Origin: Plumapathes pennacea
Lineage: Eukaryota > Cnidaria > Anthozoa > Antipatharia > Myriopathidae
Assembly: GCA_964036295.1 (NCBI GenBank)
Contig: OZ038462.1
Location: forward strand, 16,089,264-16,153,263
Length of the DNA: 64,000 nt
Direction of reading: 5' to 3'
The position numbers and the translations under genes are program-made. The notes beneath the pieces were generated by a model. That model saw only the letters and a program-made list of their open reading frames with translations, made no database searches and was not told the DNA's origin. Position 1 is the first letter of the stretch. Every line of letters starts with the position of its first letter. Shown here piece after piece: positions 1-17,300 of the stretch.

Positions 1-224
1 AACCATGAAGGCACAAATTTCCGGGATGAGTCTGGGCACATGCTCCCTGAGGATTTCTGGAATTCATCTGGAGTTCAGGAAATGGCATTTCCTGCTTTTT
101 CAGGGTGCTTTTGAACAAAATTGATCAGCCTTCTGGTTTGAGGGTATATTTCACCAAACGGTCGTTTTATGGTCACGATGGAGCGAACGCAGCGATATTG
201 ATATTTTTATGTAAATTTTTCTAG
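1..224. other. Probable intron of malic enzyme gene
   Basis: No coding similarity is visible here. The stretch ends in a usable acceptor (TTTTTCTAG) directly before the first recognisable malic enzyme exon, so it is most simply the intron preceding that exon. Confidence 0.5.
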
Positions 225-3656
<3,432 letters not shown>

Positions 3657-5869
3657 GTCACATGCACTGGAATATATTCTGGAACAAAAATCATGGTGTA
3701 ACTTGAATTGTGGTTCATAATTCAGAGTATCAATTTTTCTTGGTGGCCATAAATTAATATTAACCAATCATTGCGTGCACAGTGTTTTACGGGGTCCTGG
3801 AGGCGCTTAAACAACTGTCATATGCACTGGTAGTCTGCATGATTATGAGTTTGAGTTCGAGTTTAGGCTTTAAAATATGGGATCCATTTTCTTGCAGCAG
3901 CTTCGTTTTATGCTCATGAAAGTGCATACGTATTATTCAGAGTACCAGGTAAATTAATTTATACACTGAATTTTATTCTGATTTATACACTTTTGGGTGG
4001 TTGCATGTGTCACCCAACATTTGAGTGAAAATTTAATAATGAATAATAATTTACGATCTATTACGTATAGGAAAACTTTCCAAAATTATAGTTTACCTAT
4101 ACCAGAAAACTTCTAATATTTTCAACATATTTTAGTATTATTTTACTAAATATTTTTAGTGTGTCGACGCAAAGTTCAAAAATACTTTCACATGCTTGGG
4201 CATATATAGTAATAGTGATTTTATCCCCAATACATTTTTTTGTTGATAATGCAAAAAGACAATAAATTATTTGAGTATAAGTGTTTGATTGTTGAGTCAA
4301 TATTCTTACGCAAGAAAGCAAGTGGGGATAGAGTACTCCCGCACTGCTGATTCTTGTCTTCTTCAAACCAAACGCAGATTACAATGGAAAACTAACTCTA
4401 TTAAAAGAGAACTAGATTGACTGCGTCGGCGTGGAGAAATACGTATTACTTGGATAGGATTGGATAGATGTGTGAAAGCTGGACGCCGTGAAAGAATATG
4501 AAGCTGACGTTTTGAGCGCTAGGCCTTCGTCTGAGCAAAATGATTGGGTGTGGTCAGATACAATTCAATTCAGTATTGAAGTGCAAATGGCTATGATTAA
4601 CACAGGTTTTAGAGATTTCGAAGACGACATTTTACTGTTACTATGGAAAACAATCTTCCAGAGTATGCGTGTTTCAGGGGCGGATCAAAGAAATTCAGAA
4701 AGAGGGGGTGATACCAGGGCAGAAGCGGGAAATCACGGAAGGGGGTGTTCAAGCGCCATAGGCGCGGGTCGCTATAGGGAAGCCCCGAAATTTAGATTCC
4801 CCGAGACACCATTTCCTGCCAGGGTATTTTTTAAACAAATGTAAACGTTTAAACCAACACTATGGGAACCGCACTTTTTGTGAAAAACACTAATAATCAA
4901 AAAATCTAGACCCTGAGATGCTACATGTATTTTTTGCATTCCGGGAGCATGTGTGACCAAAAATTTAATGCTTCGAATGACAAATTTTACAAATCTACTT
5001 AAAACATCCCAGACGAAAGGGGGGAGGGGGCGGTCCACTCGAACCCCCTAATTGTCGCTGACCTCTTGCACCGAATGCACTTTTTTTTCTTTGACGTTCG
5101 ACATGGAAAGTGTCCATTCATACTGTCCGGTCAATAGAGGTGTAAACAAGAAGAATAATCCATTGGGACAGTACGAAAGCTGTCTGCTTCTGCTCAATAG
5201 AAGCGTGCGCTTAGAGGTAAAGTTTACAGTCTCTGACTGAGTAGATTTTCTGTTACTGTCTGTCCGCTGACTGACAGGGGCCCTACCGGGGCCGCTTGCT
5301 ACAAGTTTTGATTGCATGCCGCAGTTGTGTTTGCGCGAGATCGTTACATCTATAACTTTATTCATCAGGTGATAACTCAGGGAAATCTATAAGTTTTTTC
5401 ATCAGGTGATATCTATAAGATTATACATACTGATTGCTTCATTTCTTCTTAAATGCTTGTTTATTTAAAACGGAAGTGACGTAAAAACGCCGCTTCATGC
5501 GTGGATGGCCCTGAGGACGAGGTTGCCTTGCCAGACCTTGTTTGTCAAAACTGAGCCTGCCATTTCCATTATGCCAAAATAAACGTCATAAACGTATAAG
5601 AGATTGTTGCATGTTTACTGACCAGAAGTTGCTGGTAGTTCGCGCGTGCAAAACCCAACCCGGCAAATTTCGTGGGTTCTCGCCCTTTCTCGGGAAGGCG
5701 TCGGCACATGAAACAAGGTATTCTGGGTACAGTCGCCATATTGGGTGTAAAGAAATTCTCTTCCGTCTTTCACTCAGAATACATTCATTGCAGTAATTGG
5801 ACATCACTGAGCCTAAGAGGTTGAGTTCGAAAACTTGTTAATGTGGTGTGGCACAATAGCTAGCCCACC
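3657..5869. other. Malic enzyme 3' UTR, spacer and WASF 5' region
   Basis: No gene was recognised. The first few hundred bases must include the malic enzyme 3' end, and the last few hundred the WASF promoter and 5' UTR. A short stretch near 5503-5530 (GATGGCCCTGAGGACGAGG) resembles sequence at 63482-63503 inside a Helitron-like element, which hints at a small relic. Confidence 0.5.
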
Positions 5870-8800
5870 ATGCCGCTGATAAAACGCTTAGTCGAACCGA
5901 CTGAGCTGAGTCGCGGTAAACTCGAAGATGGACTGAGGAACGAACTAGAAGCGGTATCGGTGAAAACTTTGTGTGGAATAATGCGACAGTTAAGTAGCCT
6001 ATCAAAGCACGCAGAAGACATGTTTGGAGAGTTGTGTAATGAAGCTACCAACATCTACCAAAGGACGAATTCCTTGCACGAGAGGATACAGAATTTGTCC
6101 ATCAAAGTGACGAAGCTGGACTCGAACGTGGAAGAAAGTAAGTTGTTTATGAAGCTTCGCTGAGTTGACAATCAACAGTTAGTTACAGTTTGAAGCGAAG
6201 TTTGTTATGTTGGTCTGATCTGGGCCTGTATCTTCTTCAGTTAAATTCTTGTTTAAAAGAAGGTATTACATTCACTTGTAATTCCTTTTCAACTGAAAGT
6301 TGTCGTGTTTCAGTTTGTTGTGATTCGTATATTAATTTTGCCGTTCGTATCGAACCGGGAAGAACATATCAATTTCCTATAAAGTCCAGTTTATTTCAGG
6401 ATTTGCGAAATAACGTGTTTTCCATCCTTCGAGGCCCAATTAATTTACAACTTCAAATTCGGTTTAATTTCTAATAACCAGGTAAACGCCTCGATTCTAA
6501 TGATTGACGAAGTCGTGTATACTAATTGTTCCTTTGAGAAACGTGCTTTGTCCTGCAGTGGACTAAGTAAACACAAAAAGTGTCTTGCAGTGTAATATGT
6601 GCGATACATTAGCATTTGTGATTCTGAACGATTGGAGGTCTCAAAAAATCGGTCTGTTTTGGTGAACAGCTGTCTCGAAAACTTCAGACGATCGGTGATG
6701 TGTGATACTCTGTGTGTACTCCTTGTTATTAAATACTACACCAGATTTTCTATCAACTTTTCTATTAACCACATTTCAATCAGTAATTTGAAATTTCTGC
6801 AATCTGTTTTCATATGCTAATATGTAAAGAGGTTCAACGGGGGTTTGAAATTAATGGTTGTCCAGTTGTCCCAGACAACCGAAAACATGCTGGGGCAGCC
6901 AATATATTGTGCACTTTTATTTCTGTTGGGCAGCAAATAATTAATGATAAAAAGTATGCAAAATTTGCCATAGCGCTGGGCATCCAAAACATGACTTGAG
7001 GTCGTCCCTGGAGCAACGAGATTTGTGAAAAAAGAATGAAGAAGGAAGAGTGTTTTTCCACACTTGGGAGACGCTTAGGCCATAGTGAGGTTCATGCACA
7101 AAGCAATATTTGAGCTGACCATTGTAACAGTTGTTGAAGCTTATTAATGCATGCCTTGCATGAGTGACCACTTGTGCAAATGAATGTAGAACAATCCATG
7201 GACTTGAATTGCTTCTCTGCCATCTTCTAAACCTGAGCCAGCGATAATGTAAAAAACTGCTGATGCAGTTCAATTTCAAACTCCAACTCACATTCCCACT
7301 AAATTCAAATTCAAACAAGATTTTTGAAAATTAGAAACTAAAACTAAAAACCAAAATTCATCAGATTATAAAAATGATTAAAGTAAACACATGGTTTTAC
7401 CCGTAGTGGGTGTAATATAACTTATTTGTTTCTTTGCAAAGCTTTGATGAAAGTAAACATTCTTTCGAACCAGCCAGTAAGTGTAGTCTTTATGTCCAAC
7501 AAATGCAAATATTGCGGACTGCAGACTTGCAAACCAGTGTGAGGTGATTATTTGAATTGATTTTACCATCGCTGATCTTCTTTGGTTTTCAAATTTCAGT
7601 TGCTCTTCATGATATCAATATGAGAAAGGCTTTCAAATCCACAATAATTACAGACCAACAAGTTCTTGCAAGTAACACACTGCCTTTAGCAATGAAGGAA
7701 CGATACCTCCAATGTGATAGACCTCCCCTTCTGCAAGACATGAATAAGTACAGAGATGATAATAAAGATGCCCTCAAGTTTTACACAGACCCCACATACT
7801 TCTTTGAGCTTTGGTGTGAGGAGATGAAGAAGGAAACAGATAAGAGGAAGAAGAAAAAGGTTTGATTGCTGTTACAGTGGTTATTATACAGTCATGTATA
7901 TATTGAAATGGGTAATCCCAGTAGAAATTACTCTTGTGATTTATTTGTATTCATACATGTTTATAATTTGCTTTCAGCATACACAGTGAAAAAAAAATAG
8001 AAAAAAATATGTACATGACATATATAAGATGCCTGATCAGGTGACATCCAACAGAACTAGGCTCCAGTCTGGGCTTGTCTCTAAAGTAATAATGTTTTAC
8101 AAAGTCAGGGAGGACAGAAAAAAACTACAACAAAAACATGTACATCATGTACTGTGCACCACAGGATACTCGTTCCAGAAATGAGAAAGTTCTTGAAATA
8201 GCAAAGCAAATTTTGCAAAATATTTAAAAGTAAACCCAGTCCTAGTCAAGTTTATAAGTTTACTGGATTAAATTCAAGGATCTGCCTATTCTTTTTTTCC
8301 TGCCTCGACATCCAATTAACTAAACCACTTTAATTAACTATCAGCTACATATTTCAGATCTTTGTTTTGTCCTCTTCAATCTGTGGTGCAAAAGAAGAGA
8401 ATGAAATCAAGTTATACTAAATATATAATTTTTTTCAGGCAACTTTTCACTTTTAACAAACCTTAATTGAGGAGGCTAAGCTTCATTTTCCATGAAGATG
8501 CTTAATTTCTTTAGACATAGAGCACTTAGGGGCCATCGTCATAAACTACGGTACTGTACATATTATATGTGTAATTATACCACTTGCAAATTTTGTATTA
8601 TACATGTACAGAAGAAGTGTTTAAACTCTCAAGGGAAACGAGAAATAGCTCAAGATAGTGGGGGATCACAATAGTGGGCTTCTACTGTAATGTACATATA
8701 AAGAGATGCTTATTGTTACCTTTAACCTTCAGCATGGTCGACGTGTAAGTGCAGGAGCTAGACAGAAGGTGTCAGTTAGAGCTGTCAAGAAAAAAACATA

Positions 8801-9530
8801 CTGTGCACAAGGAGCAGAGTTCCAAACACACCAGACTGCCTCAACACCACAAGTAACAAGTAATGGGCCAGCCCTACAAAATGGAGAAGTGAAGGAAGCT
8901 AAAATTCCCAACCATATCAACTCTGCAGAACTATCTCCAAATAGGGCATCACCTGTGGCAAAGAGACAATCAAGGAGATACACTAATCAAAATAACATAC
9001 AGAAACCTATGTCTGCACCCCCACCCCCACCACCTTTACCACCAACCAACAAAGCACAAACATCAGCTTCTGGCACTGAAGATTACTTCCCTCCTCCACC
9101 TGCAGATGCCCATGGTCACCCAGCCCTCCCTCCAGGTGTGCCTGCACCTCCACCCCCACCCCCACCCCCTCCACTACCAGGTCAGGTGTCTAAACATGGA
9201 TTACCTCCACCGGTGATGGATGCTTCTATGAGAGGACAACAGCAGGAGTCACAGTCTGTGACATCGTTGACGGCATCAGAATCTAGTGCAAGTGTGCAAA
9301 GTGAGACCCCCCTCCCTCCTGATGATGGTCGTAGTGATTTGTTGGCAGCTATTCGTAGAGGGATGGAACTGCGGAAAGTTCAGGTGCAGGAAGCAAAGAA
9401 AGAGCATAGGGATGATAGCAATGATACCATGGATGTTGCTTCTATTCTAGCCCGCCGTATTGCAGTTGAATACTCATCAAGTGAGGATGAGAGTGGGACT
9501 GGTTCTGAGTGGGATGATGATGATGATTAA
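5870..9530 (+). CDS. WASF: WAVE/WASF family actin nucleation-promoting factor
   Basis: Scaffold that activates the Arp2/3 complex for branched actin assembly, acting in the WAVE regulatory complex at the leading edge. Three coding exons: 5870-6137, 7600-7859 and 8733-9530 (stop TAA), phases 1 and 0, giving 441 aa. The start ATG follows CCACC and opens with [10 protein letters not shown], as in WAVE proteins. Residues 1 to about 175 are the WAVE homology domain: the [17 protein letters not shown] helix, [14 protein letters not shown], the [14 protein letters not shown] block, then a Lys/Arg-rich stretch at the second junction. Proline-rich segments fall at about 271-330. The WH2 motif [18 protein letters not shown] is at about 376-393, the central helix at 407-422 and the acidic tail with its Trp at 423-441. 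The protein is slightly shorter than vertebrate WASF (about 500-560 aa). Which vertebrate paralogue it matches is not meaningful for a pre-duplication lineage. Confidence 0.95.
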
Positions 9531-11199
9531 TATGGTATAATTGTCACTTAATCTAGCATACTTCTGCCCTATATCTAAAACATATATTTTTTGCTCTCAG
9601 CCATAGTTTCAAAAGGAGGTCTTTGAGCAACTTTGTTAGTCTAGACTTTTCAACATGGTGGTAATTGCGAGAGTGGTTTTGTGAGTTGATATACTGTACA
9701 TGTTCATATGTCTGCATATTTTGACTGGTGATAGTTCAAGTATAGTTAAACATTTTATACGAGGTTATGTACATTGTACATTTAATATTGGGGATTCTAG
9801 TACTGGCCAATATATTCAAAGCAGTTAAAATGATGTGCTATTTTTATAAGGAACATTTTCTGTCTTTTTTTAAAAAGTACCATTCTTTATTTACCTTAGT
9901 TGGTGAGGAAATCATAGATTACATAGCCATTCATAGATGAAATGTAGCACTGGTGCAGTAACAAGTGAGATTGGATTGAAACAGTAAAAACTTTTCATCT
10001 CTTCAAACACCATGTACTTAATTTCATGCAAAGAAATTCATAGTTTGTAAATATGAACTATTTTCAAATAAGATTTACAGTTTATCTGTAAACCATCCTG
10101 TCAATAATTACATGTGTACCTGTTTAAGTTATTCTACCAGTGCTTGAGTGGGAAAACCAAATGATGTGACTATAATAATGCACAATTCCATAATTAACTA
10201 GTTTAAGATTCAACTTGAAGTGGTATGTCATTGTTTTCACTTTCAGATATTTTTGGACAGAGTACAAATATTATTGATGTATACTTTTTTTTTTGTTTTG
10301 TTTTGTTTTGTTTTTTGTTTTAACAATGATTGAGATACAGGTGTTGATGTAAACCAGCTGATGCTGTATGTACACAATACACTGCAAAACTTGTGTAAGT
10401 TTGTACTGCAAGTGTACACTTTACTTTGTATCAGTTCAGGAACTGATCAGTTCAGAAGCTGATTATAATATTATTGCTGTGATTAAAATGCTGTGCCAGT
10501 TCTGTTCAGTTCTGTGTGTTGAGTGAACTCCCTTGTTGGTGAAATGTGTCGAATGTCCACACTATTGTATAAAAAGTTATCATGCTACACCAGACTACAT
10601 ACAACTAGAATGCTTCAGTGATTGCATGTGTTGTGTTTTAATTTAATTTAACTGCTGGTTTCTATATGAGCTATCTTATCTCTGCTGCGTGCATACCCTT
10701 GGGACCAAGGAAGATTTTGATAGGCTCCCATTGAGGACGTTCGCGCGGATTGTTTATGCGCACATTTCCTAGGCACGTATTAAAATGCAATGATTGACGC
10801 AATGCAACGTCATGCAAGCAAGTTTCTTCACTGATCCTCTGGATAATATCAAAATATATAAATATTCTGAACTTTTTTAAAAATCCACCTTTCCATAGCT
10901 CCCGCGTACACTAAAACATCGGTCACGGAAGCCTTCAAGAAGCTGCAAAAATGGCTATCGACGCCTCATCGGGCCTCAGAAAAGGTCTTAAATTGAAGTT
11001 TTTAAGGTCTTAAATTAAATTGAAATTCGATCGTTGCAAATGTTTGAAGGGCATTTTTTTCTGCTCATGAACAAATGATACCAACGACAACTGGAATGAC
11101 CAAATTTGGCAAGCTCTGCTCACAATGTAGTTTTTCTTCACAGTAGCACGTACTGTACGCCCCAACGAGCTTAGGATTGCACAGCGTGTCTTCATCGTC
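9531..11199. other. WASF 3' UTR and intergenic spacer
   Basis: AT-rich sequence without a recognisable gene. It probably holds the WASF 3' UTR. A TTTTG-type tract lies at about 10287-10321. Nothing else is supported. Confidence 0.5.
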
Positions 11200-12470
11200 G
11201 TGTTATTAGTTTTTTTTCTGGGTTACGAATCAGCACACGGTGATTGGTTCACATTGCCACGTGATATGTGATGACCTAGGGTGGCTTCGCGAACAACTTG
11301 AGATGTAGTCGATTGAATTGTACGTTAATGCTTGTGTGTATAAAGTTATCTGTATCCCATCCAAACTTAACACCGTTTGGCTTTGTGGAACATGCACGGA
11401 TAAAGAAGATTTGGCTTGCGTTCTTAAGTTCACCGTCATAGCCGCAAAAAAATGTTTGATTGATTCGATTATGTTGGCTACCGCTACAGGATTGCAAATA
11501 GCTTTGTCGCCGCTAATTATTTAGTCTCGACGAACTTTCTGTGGCGACACGAAATACTTCTGGGAAGACACCAGGCTGAAAACGGAACACCAAAGCCATG
11601 ACGAACTTTAGCCGTAAACAATGATGATTTATGCTTTACACTGTAAATGACATCTGTTGCCTCCTACATACTGTAGCTGTTTTGTAAAGTTTTTTTGCCG
11701 AAAGTATATCCGTTTTTGAGACGAAAATATTCATTCTCAGGGCTTAAGACTCGACTAATGCGTCTCTGTGAATATATTACATGTGTTATGCTCCGCACGA
11801 GCGTGACAGTTGTCAAAATGCTTCGGCTTATCGTACAGTGCATGTTGAAATATTTCTTCCATTCGATCAAGTAGCCTTTGTTTCGCAGTGGTATTGTATA
11901 CTAGAAATGAAAAATACACCGAAATAGTCTTGAAACATTGAGTTTGTTAGTCACAAATGACTGAACACGCTGTGAACAACAATATTGTACATAAACAAGT
12001 CTAGTGTTACATTCCTCGCTTTCAATTTATATTGTTACAGAGCGCGGATACTCGAAAGCCTCACAGAAGAAAAGCATTCAGTAAAAAAAACATAAGTATT
12101 GAAGCGAAGGCTAGGTTATCGTGGCCTCTGATTAAAGTGTTCAAAGTCAAATTGTCAAAATCGACTGTGCATGAAAAGATAAGTCACGCATTACTCTTTT
12201 CTCGCTGGCTAACCTTTCCACCCCTAAGCTCAAAATGCAGAGTCGCTCAACCTTTAAGAAGCAAGTGAATGAGTGTTGTAATGACAATTTATAGTAATAG
12301 GTTTCATTTGAGTAAGGTGTCAAAAGTAAAGTTCTCTATACTGTGTGGTATTTTTCTGGTGAGAAACTGAAAGTCTCTTTTGCGAGTTTCGCGCTTGTCC
12401 CTACTTCTTTCCATTTTAGTTTCATCTGGTCTCGACCCCACCCAACGAGCTCACTGGCAATCCAGTCTTG
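11200..12470 (+). mobile_element. Family A repeat, near full-length copy (Helitron-like 3' end)
   Basis: About 1.25 kb of non-coding repeat shared with copies near 19, 20, 24, 35, 42, 50, 53 and 55 kb. Landmarks are CTGGGTTACGAATCAGCAC near the 5' side, TCCATCCAAACTTAACACC-like sequence, and TAGCCTTTGTTTCGCA. The 3' end is GAGCTCACTGGCAATCCAGT followed by CTTG, a mutated form of the hairpin-plus-CTAG end seen in other copies. Confidence 0.75.
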
Positions 12471-12859
12471 TTAAAAACTGGATCACACTTGTTCAATTTC
12501 TTCAAACAGAAACTATAAATACAGCGCGATAACTATAACTACATTATTACACTTTATTATTGTGACACTTTAATTTCGCGATTTGGAGCGGATGGTCATA
12601 CTAAATACGTGAAAACTAAGAACGCCACCGCCTTTGTCTGAGCCTGTCTGACTTAGTACGTTAGGATTCTCTTTTTTGCTTTCGAATAAATGGGAACACG
12701 AATTTTTGTTAGGCCTTGCAATATATTCTCCTTTTTGTGAATAAAGTTGCATAGAACCTTCCTCGTGTCAGTGCGGACTCGAAGTAAGCAAACTCAGACA
12801 TTTTTCTCGGTGGCCGGTGAGAGTTGGTGAGAACTCTTGAGAATGGTTACTTTTTTACT

Positions 12860-13098
12860 GGGCCCGGTTTTTCAAAGCACGATTAGGCTAATCCTGGATT
12901 AGGTCTAAACTTTCCTGTCATTTTTTAGCCTGAAAACGTGAAAGTTTCGTCCACAACGACTTTCTTGATAACGTTTTAAGCTGGAACAAGCTTTCTAATC
13001 CATCTTCGAACAAAACCCTGCAGTTTATTGGGAGAGAGGTCGAAGAAGAATTTTGTTAATCCTTTATTAGCTTAATCGACTTTCGAAAAACCGGGCCC
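12860..13098. repeat. Fold-back MITE (family D), copy 1
   Basis: 239 bp bounded by GGGCCCGGTTTTTC and its inverse GAAAAACCGGGCCC. The inner arms carry GATTAGGCTAATCCTGG and an inverted, more diverged partner. Related copies lie at 17710-17936, 17937-18175 and 42649-42889. Confidence 0.85.
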
Positions 13099-14335
13099 TG
13101 ATCTCTCTCGTTATCAGATGAAACTGGTTTGCTTAGAAAATTTTGGTTGTCGACTGAGACTTTCAGCCGGTATAATTTAGTTGTGTCTGACAAAGCGCGG
13201 TTTTGGATCGAGTCTTCAATCCAGCAAGCTTATCGTTTTGCGGACAAATTTTCAAACCTTTGCGAGTTATTCTCGCTCTTGGACGAATAGATTTACTAAC
13301 TTTTGGCTTCCAGACTTGTGAAGTGAAGAGAGCACAAACGAAATGTAAAGCTTTCCTTACCACAAACACTAAGCAAGAACTCTTCCTCTGCTCGGGGACA
13401 TAGTTGCTCACAGCCCCGGGGCCCCCCGGGCTCACAGCGTGTCGTCCCAAATTGGATGTTCGTACAATTTACTGTGCCGTCATCACTTGCGGTTACGCTG
13501 GACACAAGGTCATGGATAGTTAATACAAGGCAAAAATTCATCGAAGATGGTTCAAGGCATGAAATCTCCGACGTTTTCAAACTAATTGTGGTAAAACCTT
13601 GCAGGAGTATTGTCCTATATTTCATTGCTGTATTTCGATTGTTTATATCTCTAAAAAGAATATTCTGTCAGTAAAACATAAATTGGTGTTCCAAAACATG
13701 CCTCCTCACCCTGCGGGGGCAAAGAATAACGTATAAGACATAAAATAACGTATAAAACAGAAAATAACGTATAAAACAGAGCCATGTTTATCTAGGAAAG
13801 TTTCCAAAGAAGATAATATACTTATCTCAACTTAATTGTCCGTCAAAAATTGGTTTTCCGTCATAAGTAGTTCAACAGCTCAATAATAAGGTATACGTTA
13901 AAAGGGTCAGTATTTGTACTCTGAGGGGTAAACCAAAATTCCCGACTAGCATCCCCATCATTTTTATGCGGGAGTCCCCCTCCCCCGGGTAAATAGCTTT
14001 ACTGCGTATCCGCGTATCCGCGTATCCACTTCATAAATACTTCAAAAAGTTATGGGGAGGGATGGTTTGACTTCACCACGTATCCGCATATTCGAATACG
14101 CTTACAGCTCTTCTGGAAGTGCGGGGTATTCTGTAGTTATCTGATTAGTCATGCACATGACTTCACAACTATGTGAACAGTATGAATACCAACACCTCCG
14201 AGTTCATGCGTCAAGTATGCATTCCAAACGTGACAAAATACATTAATTCATAGAGCAATTTCTCAATCGCCTGAGCTGTCGAGGCAGTTAACTCGTTCTT
14301 GTTGAACTTGAACTTTTTGTGAAAGCTACGTCCAG
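13099..14335. other. Spacer and presumed promoter of the PB1 gene
   Basis: No gene was recognised. The reading frames at 13203-13674 lack family similarity and splice support. The sequence directly upstream of 14336 is presumed 5' UTR. Confidence 0.4.
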
Positions 14336-17300
14336 ATGGATCCAAGGATAATAAAAGTCCAACTGGGGGACGATATCCGGCGCATCCCGATTCACAAAGA
14401 AGATCTGACCTACGATGAATTTCTTCTTACAATCCAGAGGGTGTTCAGTGGAAAACTAAACGGCAGCGACGATGTGACCATGAAATATAAGGACGAAGGT
14501 ACACAGTGGTTAATACTATGCTTGACCTCTCTGTTTGTGGTAAAACCTTTTAGTTCAGTTTAGGCTTTGTGTGTTAGCTGAACGTATAGTGTCAGAAGTG
14601 AAAAAAAAGATTAGTTCACTTCAGCCTTAGAAGATTTGACAGAACTTCTGTCAAGTCCGCCCCGGGGGAACGAGTAAAGAAAGCTAGCTACCAGCAAATC
14701 GATGTCGAACTCGCTACAACTGAGCCATGACGTCGCAATACAAAGGCACCAAGGAGGGCCTACTAGGGTGGAGCATAAGTTACTTGATCCGTCAAGATTC
14801 TGGACATGGGGCACCACAGCAGCCCAATCGGTGAAAATTTGAAAATAGAATAATTTTGCTTTTATACCTTGCCTTTTTTTGTCTTTATTCCTTTTCCGGG
14901 TCATTTTGAGCGCTTTTAGGCGGTTTTTCAAAATAACGCACAAGGAATAAAGACACAAAGAAGCAAGGCAAATCAAAATTCTTTATACTTTCAAATTCTC
15001 ACCGATTGGGCTGCCTGTGCCTGGTCCAGTTAAGTACGTGGGACAGCTCAGGATATTTGTTTTTATTTTTCGGCGAAAATTTGTTTAGTAACTGTTGATT
15101 ATAACACAACAACAGCAGTAGTAATCAAATACAAGATAGTCCCCAATGTTCAATGAAGAATTGTAGCATTTTCACGCAAATGGATTAATTCATGCACATA
15201 GTGTAAAATCAGATCAGCTGTCAAAATTGCCAAGAAGCAGGGTAGGAAGGGAACTAGCCAGAAAGGGCCAGAAAGCCAATCAAGACAAGAACAGTATCCA
15301 GTCTCTGTTGGAATGGAGCTAATGTCAGGGAGAACAAGAATCACGATATTGATATAATGTATATATGATAAACTCATATATATGAACTGCGGATAGGAGT
15401 GAATTGTGAATTTGATCATCGCAGTGAGTGAAGCAACTTATGCAGTTGCAATGAGCCCGGAAAAAAATCCGAGCTTCAACGGGAATCGAACCCATAACAC
15501 ACCCATTCAATCACGATATTCCTACTACTTACTGCGAAGCTGATTGAAATCTCCACTGGTGGATGGTGGTTGCCAGACAACATTAAACTGGATCGAGAGT
15601 CATAAAGCAACTTTAAGCGATGCACGACAAACATGCAAGCAAGCCAGGCGGTGATGCCAAAGTGCCATGAATCCTAATGTGCCATGGGAGAAAGGCACAT
15701 GCTTAATAAGCCAAGATTGATTACAGTCTTATATCCTAGTTGAATCTGACAAAGGGCAGCTTACGAGGGAGAAGTTAGTTGACAAGACCAAAGCTACCCA
15801 AAACTTTCTTTTTCTGAAAAGAAAGAAATGGCTACAGAACACATACTAGAGACAAGGCCAGCACCGAGCCAGCCTTCAATCCTGGCCAGTGACAACCGTA
15901 CCTGCTCCAAAATCACCAGAGCAATTGGCCAGTAACAAGTGTCATCACCATGTCCTACAATGCCACAAGAGTGAAGCCAACACCCACCACACGTATTGGA
16001 AAACCCAATGTTTAAAGTCTATCAAGTTTAAAAACTATCAGACCTAAGGAAGGGAAAAGAAGATGATACAAGAAGTGAACAACATGTATTATGTGTCCTG
16101 AAGAACTGCAGTCCTTTGTAGATTAGCCTGTCTTTAACCCTTTCACTCCCAATAGTGATCAACTTCAATTTTCTCTTTTCAGTCTTCCACTAAAGGTATA
16201 TCATGAAGTATGGAGAATTTGGCATTTGATACCTTGCTCAAATGACAGCTGATTAAAACAAATTCTCTTTTTATCCCTCATAAATTTTTGTATTTTATGG
16301 TTGGTAGAATTTGTATTTTGAGCTTGGGAGTTAAAGAGTTAAATAGCAGTTACTATTCTGTAGTTTTGTTTTTTGTTTGGTTATTATTTTGCAAGTTACT
16401 GTTACAAAATACCATAGACTATGGATCTGAAATATTTCGATCTGAAAGCATTGGACAGAAATATTGATTAACCTTTAGCCATCAAGCCTGTTTGATTAAA
16501 TTGTGGTAAAAAGGGAAGTGTTATTGGATGTTTCTTTTTGTCACTATCACCCATGATGCGCTTTAGGTAAGGTATTAAGGTAACTTTATTTATACAGGGT
16601 GGCCCATTCAGCATAGAGGCTGGTATCCAGAGGGGCCCTGTGTCTTTACGTGGTTTGAGTTGATTAAACATGACTTTCAAGGTACTTTTTGTGTTAGCCA
16701 GACTGTGTGGTATTACATAATTTTCTTTCCACTGCAGATGGAGATCTTGTGACCATCAAAAGCAGTTCGGATCTTGCATTCGCAATGTATGGAACTGCGA
16801 AACTCCTAAAGATAACGCTCTTTGGTAAGTCTCAGAGATTGCTTGTGCAAATTTTTGATATATTATTAAAGAAATAGAGCATGCGTCGTTGGCAAAATTT
16901 GAAAGAACATGAGAGAAATGTGGAAAAGCACAATGCCACAGACTGCTTCTACACACTTCTTGAGTGTTCATGACATATTTATAACTCAATGCAGCATACT
17001 GACAAGTGCTATATTCCTATATTTAAAATTAGGCAAACAATATCTTTGCAAAAACAATAACAAAAAGAATTGAGTTTGACACAAAATTGATGTTATCAAA
17101 TTCATGTGCGAGTGCTACTGATTTTGAGTTATAATGTGCATGCAGAATTTGTCAGCGTTCACCAATCAGAATGATTAAGTTGGGCAAACGAGTAAAAAAT
17201 ATGGTTGTATTGCACGACTTTTCGTGTAATAAAATGTTGTTTATTATACGACAAACGAAGCAGGGCAAATGTTCTCGCCGCGTGCAAACTGGAACAAAAA

